Below are positions 1 to 6,641 of a stretch of 18,858 bases of DNA, in pieces. Position 1 is the stretch's first letter. Each line of letters begins with the position of its first letter. Made by a program: the position numbers and the translations under genes. This DNA is from Desulfobacterales bacterium. Lineage in GTDB: Bacteria; Desulfobacterota; Desulfobacteria; Desulfobacterales; UBA5852. The stretch lies in NCBI GenBank assembly GCA_030066455.1, contig JASJBQ010000044.1, forward strand, positions 1 to 18,858. Direction: 5' to 3'. A model generated the notes under the pieces. It searched no databases, was not told the DNA's origin, and saw nothing but the letters and a program-made list of their open reading frames with translations.

Positions 1-64
1 CCAGCGGAGTCACCCGTAAGCGCTTTATCGGGTTTTCGTTTTTACAAAGCCCCGGTGAAGTCGA

Positions 65-91
65 GCTAGGTGTCTTTTACTGACGCCTAGC
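65..91. repeat. Short hairpin in the leftmost non-coding stretch
   Basis: A 10-base arm at 65-74 (GCTAGGTGTC) is the reverse complement of 82-91 (GACGCCTAGC) with one mismatch, around a 7-base loop. Related CTAGG-type words recur nearby: AAGTCTAGG occurs exactly at 176-184 and 210-218. The hairpin may be part of an older or degenerate attC of a preceding cassette. I see no gene in 1-253. Confidence 0.4.
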
Positions 92-119
92 CAACCAAAC
101 CAAGATACAGTATCAAAGT

Positions 120-238
120 ATTTAACCAAATGAATTCATTTAAACTAATACTACTCTGCAATCGGTTCAGGTGAGAAGTCTAGGCGGCAAAAGGTGACGC
201 ATTTCCAAAAAGTCTAGGACACCTAATTTAGGTTGAAA
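120..238 (+). other. Degenerate attC-like boundary before first visible cassette ORF
   Basis: ATTTAAC at 120-126 fits the left core RYYYAAC and GTTGAAA at 232-238 approximates the right core GTTRRRY. The outer arms TTTAACCAAAT (121-131) and ATTTAGGTTGAAA (226-238) are complementary apart from two single-base bulges, as expected of attC extrahelical bases. The span of 119 bases would be long, like Vibrio-type repeats. The next ORF begins 16 bases after the right core, the usual cassette spacing. The interior pairs poorly, so this is a tentative call. Confidence 0.4.
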
Positions 239-253
239 CTCTACTGAATAATC

Positions 254-631
254 ATGACGGAACAAAAACATCCATTCGAGCTGATAAAAATTTGGGCAGA
301 ATTACCTGATGATGAGGTGTCATATATATTAAGAAACTCTGAACAAATGAGCCAGCTAATTAGTGCAATTGAATTGTTAGGTAAGGACCCAAAGGATTAT
401 AAAACTCAAGCCAAGGATAATATTTTAAAAATGATTAGGGCGCTGAGCGCGCTAATTAAATCTTATTCGTGGAACCTTGGTGAGGCCATCATCAAGTCGG
501 ATGATTTGATAAAGGCAGGTAAAGCCGAGGACGCTATTTCAGTAATGAATGGTTTTATCGTTTCATGTGATTCTAGTTTTTACCGTGAGTCAGCGGAATC
601 ATTTAAGGCAACTATTAAAAAGAAGTTTTAA
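254..631 (+). CDS. Hypothetical cassette protein, 125 aa
   Basis: I do not recognise this protein. It is a soluble, mostly helical-looking 125-residue chain with no signal peptide, no membrane segment and no cysteine cluster; its single Cys is near residue 105. The N-terminal half is acidic with hydrophobic helix-like stretches (around residues 20-45 and 57-72), and the C-terminus is basic, ending in KKKF. The ATG lies 15 bases after the core-like GTTGAAA and the TAA is embedded in the left core of the next attC. This is typical of an integron cassette ORF, where gene and recombination site are almost the whole unit. No good ribosome binding site is seen, which is common in cassettes. Base composition is AT-rich like the next four cassettes. 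Function is unknown. Confidence 0.8.
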   Translation: MTEQKHPFELIKIWAELPDDEVSYILRNSEQMSQLISAIELLGKDPKDYKTQAKDNILKMIRALSALIKSYSWNLGEAIIKSDDLIKAGKAEDAISVMNGFIVSCDSSFYRESAESFKATIKKKF

Positions 632-695
632 CATATCGCTGGAATCGACGCGAAAACGCTAGCGCGTTTCACGCGTCTCAGCTTGGCTGTAAAAC
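626..695 (+). other. attC: attC site of the 125-aa cassette
   Basis: Left core TTTTAAC (626-632) contains the TAA stop of the upstream ORF. Inner arms GACGCG plus AAACGC (647-659) pair with GCGTTT plus CGCGTC (664-677), leaving unpaired bases between the two blocks. The right core is best read as GTAAAAC (689-695), one mismatch from GTTRRRY. Length is 70 bases. Its arms closely resemble the site at 2443-2508, so these two cassettes may come from the same source integron. Confidence 0.8.
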
Positions 696-707
696 AGAAT
701 CTTATTT

Positions 708-1556
708 ATGTTAAACATCAAACCCTCCGCTAAAATAGGTAGATATATTCTCCTGGTGTGGCTTATTCCAGTTTTTTATCAGCCTGGAATCGATTATATT
801 TACAGGCTTATTGGTCTGAGGTCAGAATGGTATTGGTACGACATAATTTCTCATTATTACAACCACGTAACATTCGTTCTACTACTGGTCATCTTGGTTT
901 ATTTTCACAAGATTGATTGGCGTAAAATGTTTGGCCCATGGAAAAAGGCTGATCTTCCACGCGCCCTCAAACTAACTGCATTTATATATATTTTTTCGAT
1001 AGCCGCTGTTTATGCAATTTTTTATCCTTTGTCCTATATACATCCTGAATTCGTTAAATATTGGTACATTGATATATCTCCGCTGGTATATAGTCTGTAT
1101 GGAAAATACCCATTTCTACCAAACGCTATGAGCTTTACCTCTATAGTTGTATTGGCGCCAGTAGTAGAGGAGTTTGCCTTTCGTGGGCTTTTATTGCCGC
1201 GATGGAATAAGCGGTGGGGGATAAAAAAGTCTATTTTGATATCGTCAATTCTATTCGGGATTATTCACCCTGATCCTATTGGTGCAACAGCCTTCGGTAT
1301 AGCCATGTGTCTGCTATACTTGCAGACCGGAACATTGTTAGTCCCCATGTTTTGCCATGCAGCTAACAATCTCGTAGCATGGTTTGTTGAAGTTGGCTAT
1401 TTCATAAAATACGGACCTGATTATCGTTATTCTTTGGAAGGCTTTAGAGATGAATGGTTTATTGGTGTGTTTTGTGGATTAATTGTCTTTGTTTGGGTAT
1501 CGGAGCACATGAAAAATCCAAAAAATCTTGAAATATGGCAACTACCGAAAGTTTAA
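708..1556 (+). CDS. CPBP-family intramembrane metalloprotease (cassette gene)
   Basis: This 282-aa polytopic membrane protein carries the three signatures of the CPBP (CAAX protease and bacteriocin-processing, formerly Abi) family. They are EExxxR (E154, E155, R159) in the segment VVEEFAFRG, FxxxH (F183, H187) in FGIIH, and HxxxN (H217, N221) in HAANN. These residues form the catalytic and metal-binding site within the membrane. Hydrophobic helices are evident around residues 11-25, 52-66, 90-108, 143-152, 175-187, 193-214 and 250-265. Family members process prenylated or peptide substrates or give self-immunity to bacteriocins; the substrate here cannot be told from sequence. The ATG is 12 bases after the preceding attC core, with no clear ribosome binding site, and the stop codon lies in the next attC core. 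AT-rich composition suggests transfer. Confidence 0.9.
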   Translation: MLNIKPSAKIGRYILLVWLIPVFYQPGIDYIYRLIGLRSEWYWYDIISHYYNHVTFVLLLVILVYFHKIDWRKMFGPWKKADLPRALKLTAFIYIFSIAAVYAIFYPLSYIHPEFVKYWYIDISPLVYSLYGKYPFLPNAMSFTSIVVLAPVVEEFAFRGLLLPRWNKRWGIKKSILISSILFGIIHPDPIGATAFGIAMCLLYLQTGTLLVPMFCHAANNLVAWFVEVGYFIKYGPDYRYSLEGFRDEWFIGVFCGLIVFVWVSEHMKNPKNLEIWQLPKV

Positions 1557-1612
1557 CCTCCGTTTTCACTCCGTCGCGGCTTTGCCGCGCCGGGTGAAAC
1601 GGACCGTTATCA
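1551..1612 (+). other. attC: attC site of the CPBP protease cassette
   Basis: Left core GTTTAAC (1551-1557) is a perfect RYYYAAC and includes the TAA of the upstream ORF; right core is GTTATCA (1606-1612). Arm CCGTTTTCAC (1560-1569) pairs with GTGAAACGG (1594-1602), leaving one extrahelical base. The tip is a GCGGC/GCCGC hairpin. At 62 bases this is close to the classical short attC. Confidence 0.9.
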
Positions 1613-1645
1613 ATAATAAGAAAAGCAAAACTTGGTTCCTTCGAA

Positions 1646-2440
1646 ATGAGCAAGAATATTCGTAAGAAGAAAAGGATTAAAAAGAGAAAGAAACACAGTG
1701 CATCAAACTTTATGCCGCCAATTAATGCAAATCCGACACTAAATCAAAAAAACTTTGAAAAGCTACCGAAAATTGAACTCAGTGGCCAAAAAGACCTCAA
1801 TTATGAAGAGCTTCAGAAAGTCAAAAAGAGGTTAAATTTTGCAAATCATAACGACTTCAGGAAGCTAGGTTACATTCGTATTGTAGATGCAGATGCTATT
1901 AAGCTACCATCTAAAGAATTGACAACTGGCTGTTATTTTCCTGCTAAAGGATCAAAAAAGGCTGAAATTTGGTTGTCATACGATCTGCTCAAGAGGCAAA
2001 AAGGCATTGAGGGTTTATTTGATAGACTATTTTATAAAGACAGATTGTTTGAGAATTTATTCCATGAGCTTGGTCATCACAAAGCTAAGCTGACACATTC
2101 TGTCGATAGGTTTGAAAATGAAGCATATGCTGAGAAATTTATGCTTGCCTATAGGAAGGAATGGAGGTCACATTATGGACCATCCAAATTGTATATCGCT
2201 GTCTATAAGTTTATCATAAAAATTCTGAGAATTACCTTGATAGCATTTCTTTTTCCCTTCCGAAATATTGGCAAAGATATAAATCTATTTTATCGAAATC
2301 TTACAGGCGAAATCTCGCTGGAAGAGTTTAACGAGTCATTTGGCATCAACCAAGCAGTTCCTAAAGAAAATAAAAAGAAATGGACTCATCCCCTAAACAA
2401 AAAACAGTATCGGGAACGATTTAAATTAACCGAACGATAA
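1646..2440 (+). CDS. HExxH putative zinc metallopeptidase (cassette gene)
   Basis: This 264-aa protein contains HELGHH (H140, E141, H144), the zincin HExxH motif. It is followed 13-15 residues later by FENEAYAEKF, where E157 or E159 could be the third zinc ligand, as in gluzincin-type peptidases. The first 17 residues are almost entirely Lys and Arg, which would suit nucleic-acid or anionic-surface binding. A hydrophobic run around residues 183-203 could be a membrane or buried helix. The specific family is not recognised; an ImmA/IrrE-like or DUF-type zincin is possible. It starts 33 bases after the preceding attC core with no obvious ribosome binding site. AT-rich base composition matches the surrounding cassettes. 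The metallopeptidase fold is inferred from the motif alone; the substrate is unknown. Confidence 0.8.
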   Translation: MSKNIRKKKRIKKRKKHSASNFMPPINANPTLNQKNFEKLPKIELSGQKDLNYEELQKVKKRLNFANHNDFRKLGYIRIVDADAIKLPSKELTTGCYFPAKGSKKAEIWLSYDLLKRQKGIEGLFDRLFYKDRLFENLFHELGHHKAKLTHSVDRFENEAYAEKFMLAYRKEWRSHYGPSKLYIAVYKFIIKILRITLIAFLFPFRNIGKDINLFYRNLTGEISLEEFNESFGINQAVPKENKKKWTHPLNKKQYRERFKLTER

Positions 2441-2442
2441 AT

Positions 2443-2508
2443 TGATAACCTATCGCTAGGATGCGAAAACGCTTGCGCGTTTTGCGCGTCACAGCTTGGC
2501 AACTATAA
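2443..2508 (+). other. attC: attC site with decayed cores
   Basis: The body matches the site at 626-695: both share TATCGCT, GCGAAAACGCT, GCGCGTTT, GCGCGTC and CAGCTTGGC in the same order. GCGAAAACGC (2463-2472) pairs with GCGTTTTGCGC (2477-2487) with one extra G. The left core is TGATAAC, where only the AAC end fits. The right core position reads ACTATAA (2502-2508) and lacks the GTT needed for strand exchange. The site may therefore be inactive, joining the two flanking genes into one mobile unit. Confidence 0.65.
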
Positions 2509-2517
2509 GGAGAAAGA

Positions 2518-3072
2518 ATGGGTTTAAGCTCAGAACCTGAGAAATCAGTTCAGAAATCAACTTTTGTAAATGTACTCGCTTGGATTTTCATTATTTTTGG
2601 AGGTTTCACGACTTTCATCAGCATTCTGCAAAACATCATGATCCACAAAATGTTTCCAAAGGAAGAAATGGCGCAGGCAGCACAACAAGCGAGTCAAAAT
2701 GAAAATATTCCTGCCTTTGCTGAATTCATGGTTAATCACTTCGATTTGTTTTTTTTGCTTATTTTAGTTCTTTCAGCCACAAGCTTCATTTCGGCTATAG
2801 CCCTGCTTAAAAGAAAAAATTGGGCAAGAATTTTCTTCATAGTTCTTATGTCTGTTGGAATTTTATGGAACATTTTTGGGCTGATCCTCAATTTTACAAT
2901 GTTTAATGCAATGCCGGAAATGGCAGGAAGTTCAGCATCACCTCCAGAATTTCAAGAAATGATGCAAATCATGAAATATGCAACAGTTGTAATGGTCGTA
3001 GGTATTTCAGCACTATTTGGTTTCGTTATCAAAAAATTGTGTTCAACGACTATAAAAGAGGAATTTGCCTAA
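2518..3072 (+). CDS. Small multi-pass membrane protein, hypothetical (cassette gene)
   Basis: This 184-aa protein has about four transmembrane segments, near residues 17-38, 77-96, 103-128 and 151-170. A polar, Met- and Gln-rich loop (about residues 43-70) and a second short polar loop rich in Met, Pro and Ser (about 131-148) separate them. I do not recognise a named family. Unlike most cassettes here it has a strong ribosome binding site, AAGGAG at 2507-2512, five bases before the ATG, partly inside the decayed right core of the preceding attC. The TAA stop sits in the perfect left core of the next attC. It is probably an inner-membrane protein; its role is unknown. Confidence 0.8.
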   Translation: MGLSSEPEKSVQKSTFVNVLAWIFIIFGGFTTFISILQNIMIHKMFPKEEMAQAAQQASQNENIPAFAEFMVNHFDLFFLLILVLSATSFISAIALLKRKNWARIFFIVLMSVGILWNIFGLILNFTMFNAMPEMAGSSASPPEFQEMMQIMKYATVVMVVGISALFGFVIKKLCSTTIKEEFA

Positions 3073-3132
3073 CCTCAAGTCAATCAAGAGGGACGCCAAA
3101 GACCGCGGCGTCCCTTAGATCAGTCGTTATGC
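3067..3132 (+). other. attC: attC site, canonical
   Basis: This is the clearest recombination site of the array. Left core GCCTAAC (3067-3073) holds the upstream TAA stop; right core GTTATGC (3126-3132) is a common native core. GGGACGCC (3090-3097) pairs perfectly with GGCGTCCC (3107-3114) around a 9-base loop. Length is 66 bases. Confidence 0.95.
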
Positions 3133-3144
3133 AAAAGGGAAATT

Positions 3145-3507
3145 ATGAACTGTTTTTATCATCCAGATCGAAGAGCCGTAGGCCTGTGTAAACATTGCAG
3201 CAAAGCGCTTTGCACTGATTGTGCTTCGGATTTAGAGCATGGGTTAGCATGTGCCAATAAGCATGAAGACGAAGTAAACAATCTTCATATGCTAATCTCC
3301 AAAAACACCAAAGTGTACGCTGCTGCCCCGAAAAGCTCGTTGATCGCGCCAAGTTTCTATTTATTTATGGGGCTCGTTTTTGCAGTATTTGGATTTATTT
3401 CAAAAAGGGGGATGACGGATTTATTATTTATCATGGGGGTAGGGTTTGTGTTTTTCGCCATTGTAACTTTTATCCAAAACAGAAAACTATATCGAAAAAT
3501 CGCATAG
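3145..3507 (+). CDS. B-box-like zinc-finger membrane protein (cassette gene)
   Basis: This 120-aa protein opens with a compact Cys/His cluster: C3, H6, C15, C18, C23, C26, H32, C36 and H40. The spacing CxxH, CxxC, CxxC and CxxxH resembles B-box-type zinc fingers, which normally bind two zinc ions and mediate protein contacts. A linker leads to two transmembrane helices at about residues 66-86 and 92-112 and a short basic tail. The topology suggests the finger faces the cytoplasm. The ATG follows the canonical attC core by 12 bases, with AAGGG (3135-3139) as a likely ribosome binding site. The TAG stop overlaps the next attC core. Bacterial B-box plus two-helix proteins are known but mostly uncharacterised; function here is unknown. 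Confidence 0.85.
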   Translation: MNCFYHPDRRAVGLCKHCSKALCTDCASDLEHGLACANKHEDEVNNLHMLISKNTKVYAAAPKSSLIAPSFYLFMGLVFAVFGFISKRGMTDLLFIMGVGFVFFAIVTFIQNRKLYRKIA

Positions 3508-3574
3508 CCTTTCGCTCGACATCCGACACGGAAAACACTGGCGTGTTTTCCGTGTATCAACTCGGCCGTTCGCT
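3502..3574 (+). other. attC: attC site of the B-box cassette
   Basis: Arm ACACGGAAAACAC (3526-3538) pairs perfectly over 13 bases with GTGTTTTCCGTGT (3543-3555) around a TGGC loop. The cores are imperfect: GCATAGC (3502-3508), where the final AAC has become AGC, and GTTCGCT (3568-3574), which keeps the essential GTT. Length is 73 bases. The next ORF starts three bases after the right core. Confidence 0.8.
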
Positions 3575-3577
3575 GCC

Positions 3578-3949
3578 ATGGTGAGATTGATGACCCAACG
3601 CCTATTTGTTTACGGAACACTCGCGCCCGGCCGGCCCAATGAGCATGTGCTGGCTGAGATTCCCGGTACGTGGGAGCCCGCGACCGTTGCGGGCACACTG
3701 CTCCCGGAAGGCTGGGGGGCTGCGGTCGGTTATCCTGGGATTGTCTTGGATGAACTCGGTGGCGAAGTCCATGGATTCATATTCAGCTCCCAAGAGCTAT
3801 CAGCACATTGGGCCCGACTGGATGCGTTCGAGGGCGATGGCTATGAACGCGTCGTCACCGCAGCGGAACTCGGGGACGGCACGATAGTTGAGACCCACAT
3901 TTATGCGCTCAAAAGAACCGGCTCGGTGAAGGGCCCAACCGGCAACTGA
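3578..3949 (+). CDS. Gamma-glutamylcyclotransferase-like (AIG2/YtfP-type) protein
   Basis: This 123-aa protein has the family signature FVYGTL (Y12 to L15), the substrate-binding turn, and the segment LDAFEGDGYERV, where E85 matches the catalytic glutamate of the gamma-glutamylcyclotransferase/GGACT fold. Members remove gamma-glutamyl groups as 5-oxoproline, in glutathione breakdown or in reversing gamma-glutamylamine bonds; the exact substrate is uncertain. The first ATG is at 3578; an internal ATG at 3590, with GGTGA just upstream, would give a start closer to the usual family N-terminus. It sits between an attC and a collapsed core pair, so it is probably the last cassette. It is clearly GC-richer than the five preceding cassettes, indicating a different origin. 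Confidence 0.85.
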   Translation: MVRLMTQRLFVYGTLAPGRPNEHVLAEIPGTWEPATVAGTLLPEGWGAAVGYPGIVLDELGGEVHGFIFSSQELSAHWARLDAFEGDGYERVVTAAELGDGTIVETHIYALKRTGSVKGPTGN

Positions 3950-3964
3950 GCTCAGACGTTAGCA
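3933..3964 (+). other. Collapsed attC-like site at right end of array
   Basis: GCCCAAC (3933-3939) is a perfect left-core match and GTTAGCA (3958-3964) a good right core, but only 18 bases separate them. Between them is the palindrome CTGAGCTCAG (3946-3955), and a second core-like GCATAAC directly follows at 3965-3971. Normal attC sites are about 57 bases or longer, so the central arms seem to have been lost. Confidence 0.45.
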
Positions 3965-4111
3965 GCATAACGCGCTAAGGGAGATTAGATAGACCTGTCA
4001 GCTATTATCACGCGAGACAAATGGGCCGGGGCCGAAGGTACGCATAAAATAAACCCAAAGGATATTTTGTGGGCGGATCTAATCGTTTTGATGGAGAATT
4101 GAGGTGGCACG

Positions 4112-4831
4112 ATGCATGATACCAGCCGGTCGAGTGCACTGATTTTAGGTTTGATGGTCTTTCTGGGCTTAGCCACGCTAGGCTATTTTTTGGGCAACGC
4201 CGCGATCCGATTTAAGGAATACGAGCGCACCGTTACCGCAAAAGGTCTTTCCGAACGTGAAGTCGAAGCCGATATTGTTATCTGGCCGATCCAATTTGTC
4301 GAGGCCCATAATGACTTGGAGCAACTCTACAATGCATTGGAAGCGGGTGCCCAAAAAATCAAAACCTACCTTGAAAGTAGTGGTATCGCACCCGAAGAGA
4401 TTTCATTTTCGGCCCCTGCTATCATCGACAAATCCATTCAGCAGTTTGCCAAGGGTTCCAAGCCCGAATTCCGATATACCGCCAACCAGACCGTTACGGT
4501 CTATTCGAAGAATGTTCCGGGTGTCCGCAAAATAATGGGTTCGCTGTCAGAGCTTGGCAAAAGGGGTATCGTGATCACGGGTGGAAACTATCGGACGCAA
4601 ACGGAGTACATTTTCTCCCGGTTGAACGCGATCAAACCCGAAATGATCGAGGAGGCGACAAAAAAAGCGCGTGAGGTTGCCAGAAAATTTGCCAACGACT
4701 CCCAAAGTCAACTGGGAAAAATCAAGCGCGCTTCCCAAGGACAATTTTCAATCAAACCGAGAGACAAAAACAACCCGCATATAAAGAAGATACGCGTTGT
4801 CACAACGGTCGTATACTACTTGTCGGATTGA
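4112..4831 (+). CDS. SIMPL domain-containing protein (DUF541), membrane-anchored
   Basis: This 239-aa protein has one N-terminal hydrophobic helix (residues 9-28), an uncleaved anchor or signal, then a periplasmic SIMPL (DUF541) domain. The domain opens with the typical segment RTVTAKGLSEREVEADI and later has paired beta/alpha repeats, such as RYTANQTVTVYSKNV followed by a helix, and ends in a hydrophobic strand VVTTVVYYL. SIMPL proteins such as the E. coli YggE type are envelope proteins linked to stress tolerance; no enzymatic activity is established. GAGGTGG (4101-4107) is a good ribosome binding site five bases before the ATG. It follows the cassette array by about 150 bases that carry no attC. 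It may be the first resident chromosomal gene, although intermediate GC leaves room for an older acquisition. Confidence 0.9.
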   Translation: MHDTSRSSALILGLMVFLGLATLGYFLGNAAIRFKEYERTVTAKGLSEREVEADIVIWPIQFVEAHNDLEQLYNALEAGAQKIKTYLESSGIAPEEISFSAPAIIDKSIQQFAKGSKPEFRYTANQTVTVYSKNVPGVRKIMGSLSELGKRGIVITGGNYRTQTEYIFSRLNAIKPEMIEEATKKAREVARKFANDSQSQLGKIKRASQGQFSIKPRDKNNPHIKKIRVVTTVVYYLSD

Positions 4832-5097
4832 GATGGGGCCAACGATGCTTCTGAAATGAGCGCCCTAGGGGGAAAAACGAACACCATGACCAAGTCAGAA
4901 AAAGGCTTTATGGCGCCCGTTTTTCGGTTGCGCACGCTATTTTTATCGGAGGCTTCTTTTGATCGTATCGCCTGACGCCACCACTGTAATGGCTTCAGCA
5001 GCCAGTGCGCTCACATGCAAGGGGTATGAACACCCCATGCTGAATTGTTTGACTTCAACCGACCAGACAATCGAAATCGCCATTCAAAGGAGACCCC

Positions 5098-5673
5098 ATG
5101 AAACGTAAATCCTTCCGCCTGTGCTTTGCTCTGCTCTCGATTCTAATCATCAGTGCCTGCAGCCGCGGTCCTTCGGACGAGGATGTCGGCGCCGCTTTTG
5201 ACGTGGTCAACCAGATTTTGGATAACCTCCCGAACGGATTGAACGCGGGCATTGTTGCCGGTCTGCAGGATAGCGATCTGGTCGAATTCACCTTCAACAA
5301 TGACGACTATTCCATCGTTCAGGATGGCCGGCTCGATCTGATCAGGGAGCAGGGGCATCTCGACATGGAATTTCTCTGGACACTGAGCGATTACGTCGAA
5401 CCCCGGTCCGGACAGGGCGTCAACGGTACCATCAAGATCACGGGTTCCGGCAATATTTACGACCAAGAAACCATTACGGAAGACATGGGCATGGAATTGG
5501 ATTTGAATTTCAACACCGGCGCCGTAACTTCCATGGCTTTTATACTGGACAACGAAGTCATGTCTTCGCAGACGATACCCCCCATCAAGGTCAACGGGGA
5601 ACCGTATCAAATCCAGGACCCATCATTTGCCGACATGCTGAAACAGGGGCTTTCGGTCATGCGCATTCAATGA
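5098..5673 (+). CDS. Putative lipoprotein, hypothetical
   Basis: This 191-aa protein begins with a lipoprotein signal peptide: basic KRK, a hydrophobic core to about residue 19, and the lipobox ISAC, with C20 as the lipidated cysteine. Cleavage would leave a 172-residue mature protein starting CSRGPSDEDV. The mature part is acidic and alternates short beta-type stretches (for example ITGSGNIYDQETI and ELDLNFNTGAVTSMAF), suggesting a beta-sandwich or barrel-like fold. No family is recognised. AAGGAG at 5087-5092 is a strong ribosome binding site five bases before the ATG. It stands alone: 266 bases precede it and 185 follow it, and I see no gene in either gap. Confidence 0.85.
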   Translation: MKRKSFRLCFALLSILIISACSRGPSDEDVGAAFDVVNQILDNLPNGLNAGIVAGLQDSDLVEFTFNNDDYSIVQDGRLDLIREQGHLDMEFLWTLSDYVEPRSGQGVNGTIKITGSGNIYDQETITEDMGMELDLNFNTGAVTSMAFILDNEVMSSQTIPPIKVNGEPYQIQDPSFADMLKQGLSVMRIQ

Positions 5674-5858
5674 CCACCGTGATCACATCGCAATCAGATC
5701 AGGGGGCCTGGCCGGCGAGAGACGGCGCGAGAGAAGAACATACCCCTCGTCGGCGGTAACTTCGAACCGGCACGCGATGCACCGCATGATCAAGCGCGCC
5801 GCTGCTGGTTCCCGCATCACGGGGTAGCCCCTAAGGCCCTTGGATGATGGACGTGCGA

Positions 5859-6380
5859 TCAGGTGCTCATGGCCGTGATGATCGCTTTCAGGAAGGCGGG
5901 CAGGTCGTCCGGCTGACGACTGGTGACGAGGTTGCCGTCCACGGCCACTTCCTGGTCCACATAATTGGCCCCGGCGTTGACGATGTCGTCGCGGATGGCG
6001 AAAAACGCGGTGGCCGTCCGGCCCTCGAGGACACCGGCGGAAACGAGCATCCAGCCGGCGTGGCAGATGGCGGCCACCACCTTGTTGCCGGCCGCCATGC
6101 GGCGCACGAGGTCGACCATGGCCGGATCGCGGCGCATGTGGTCGGGCGCGTATCCGCCGGGGATGACCAGGGCGTCGTAATCGGCCGGGTCCACATCCCC
6201 CGCGGCCGCCTCGGACTGAACCTCGATGCCGGCGGCACCGGCATAGGTCGCACTGGCCTTAGGCGCCACCACCAGCACCTCGGCCCCGGCCTCTTTCAGA
6301 CGGTAGTACGGGTACCAGAATTCGCGGTCATTATACATTTTTTCCACCAAAATGATGACTTTCCGGCCTTCAAGTTCCAT
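5859..6380 (-). CDS. DJ-1/PfpI family protein
   Basis: This 173-aa protein matches the DJ-1/PfpI superfamily in size and motifs. An N-terminal EFWYPYYRLKEAGAEV supplies the conserved acidic residue (E20). ALVIPGGYAPD (70-80) is the oxyanion turn, and AICHAGWML carries the nucleophile-elbow C106 followed by H107. It ends VTSRQPDDLPAFLKAI, a conserved closing segment of the PfpI/YhbO subgroup. Members act as intracellular cysteine peptidases, deglycases or glyoxalase-like stress proteins; the true activity is disputed. GGAGG (6385-6389 on the minus strand) lies four bases before the ATG and fixes the start. It follows the DUF4174 gene on the same strand after 261 bases, so it may have its own promoter. 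Confidence 0.93.
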   Translation of the reverse strand: MELEGRKVIILVEKMYNDREFWYPYYRLKEAGAEVLVVAPKASATYAGAAGIEVQSEAAAGDVDPADYDALVIPGGYAPDHMRRDPAMVDLVRRMAAGNKVVAAICHAGWMLVSAGVLEGRTATAFFAIRDDIVNAGANYVDQEVAVDGNLVTSRQPDDLPAFLKAIITAMST

Positions 6381-6641
6381 GGTGCCTCCGTGGTTTTGAT
6401 CGCCGCCGCCCCATGGGGTCCTTGTGCCCCCCCGGACGGCATGCTGGATGCCGAGCGCGCGGTCGCTGGCTAATCGATCATCTTCTTCGCATTCCGAGGG
6501 GATCAGGATCTGCCGAACAACCCTGCCGTGGCCTCCGAAACCGGGATGCGAAAACGACCCTGCTGGAAACGGCGCTCACGCGCACGCCGCGCCGCCCGGG
6601 TGGCCGTCAACCGGCAAATCGGCGGGGCCCGAATCCCTCGT

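Larger units (their letters stand above)
1..3964 (+). mobile_element. Integron gene-cassette array (partial, left end off window)
   Basis: Six plus-strand ORFs are each followed by a short site with inverted arms, bounded by AAC-type left cores (RYYYAAC) and GTT-type right cores (GTTRRRY). This is the hallmark of integron attC sites. In several cases the stop codon TAA or TAG lies inside the left core, and the next ATG lies 4-34 bases after the right core. DNA up to about 3,570 is AT-rich, unlike the GC-rich DNA after 5.8 kb. All cassettes point the same way, so attI and intI should lie to the left, outside the window. The right boundary is taken at the last core-like site. No integrase is visible, so whether this is a sedentary chromosomal integron or a CALIN (array without integrase) cannot be decided. 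Confidence 0.85.

Noticed and set aside
1..253. Integrase gene or attI site
   Set aside because: No integrase frame is present on either strand and only degenerate core-like words are seen.
1..3964. Possible CRISPR array, given repeated folded units
   Set aside because: The units are spaced 400-900 bases apart, contain ORFs and differ in sequence; they are attC sites.
4886..4975. 29-codon ORF after the SIMPL gene
   Set aside because: Weak, distant ribosome binding site and no similarity I recognise; too short to support.
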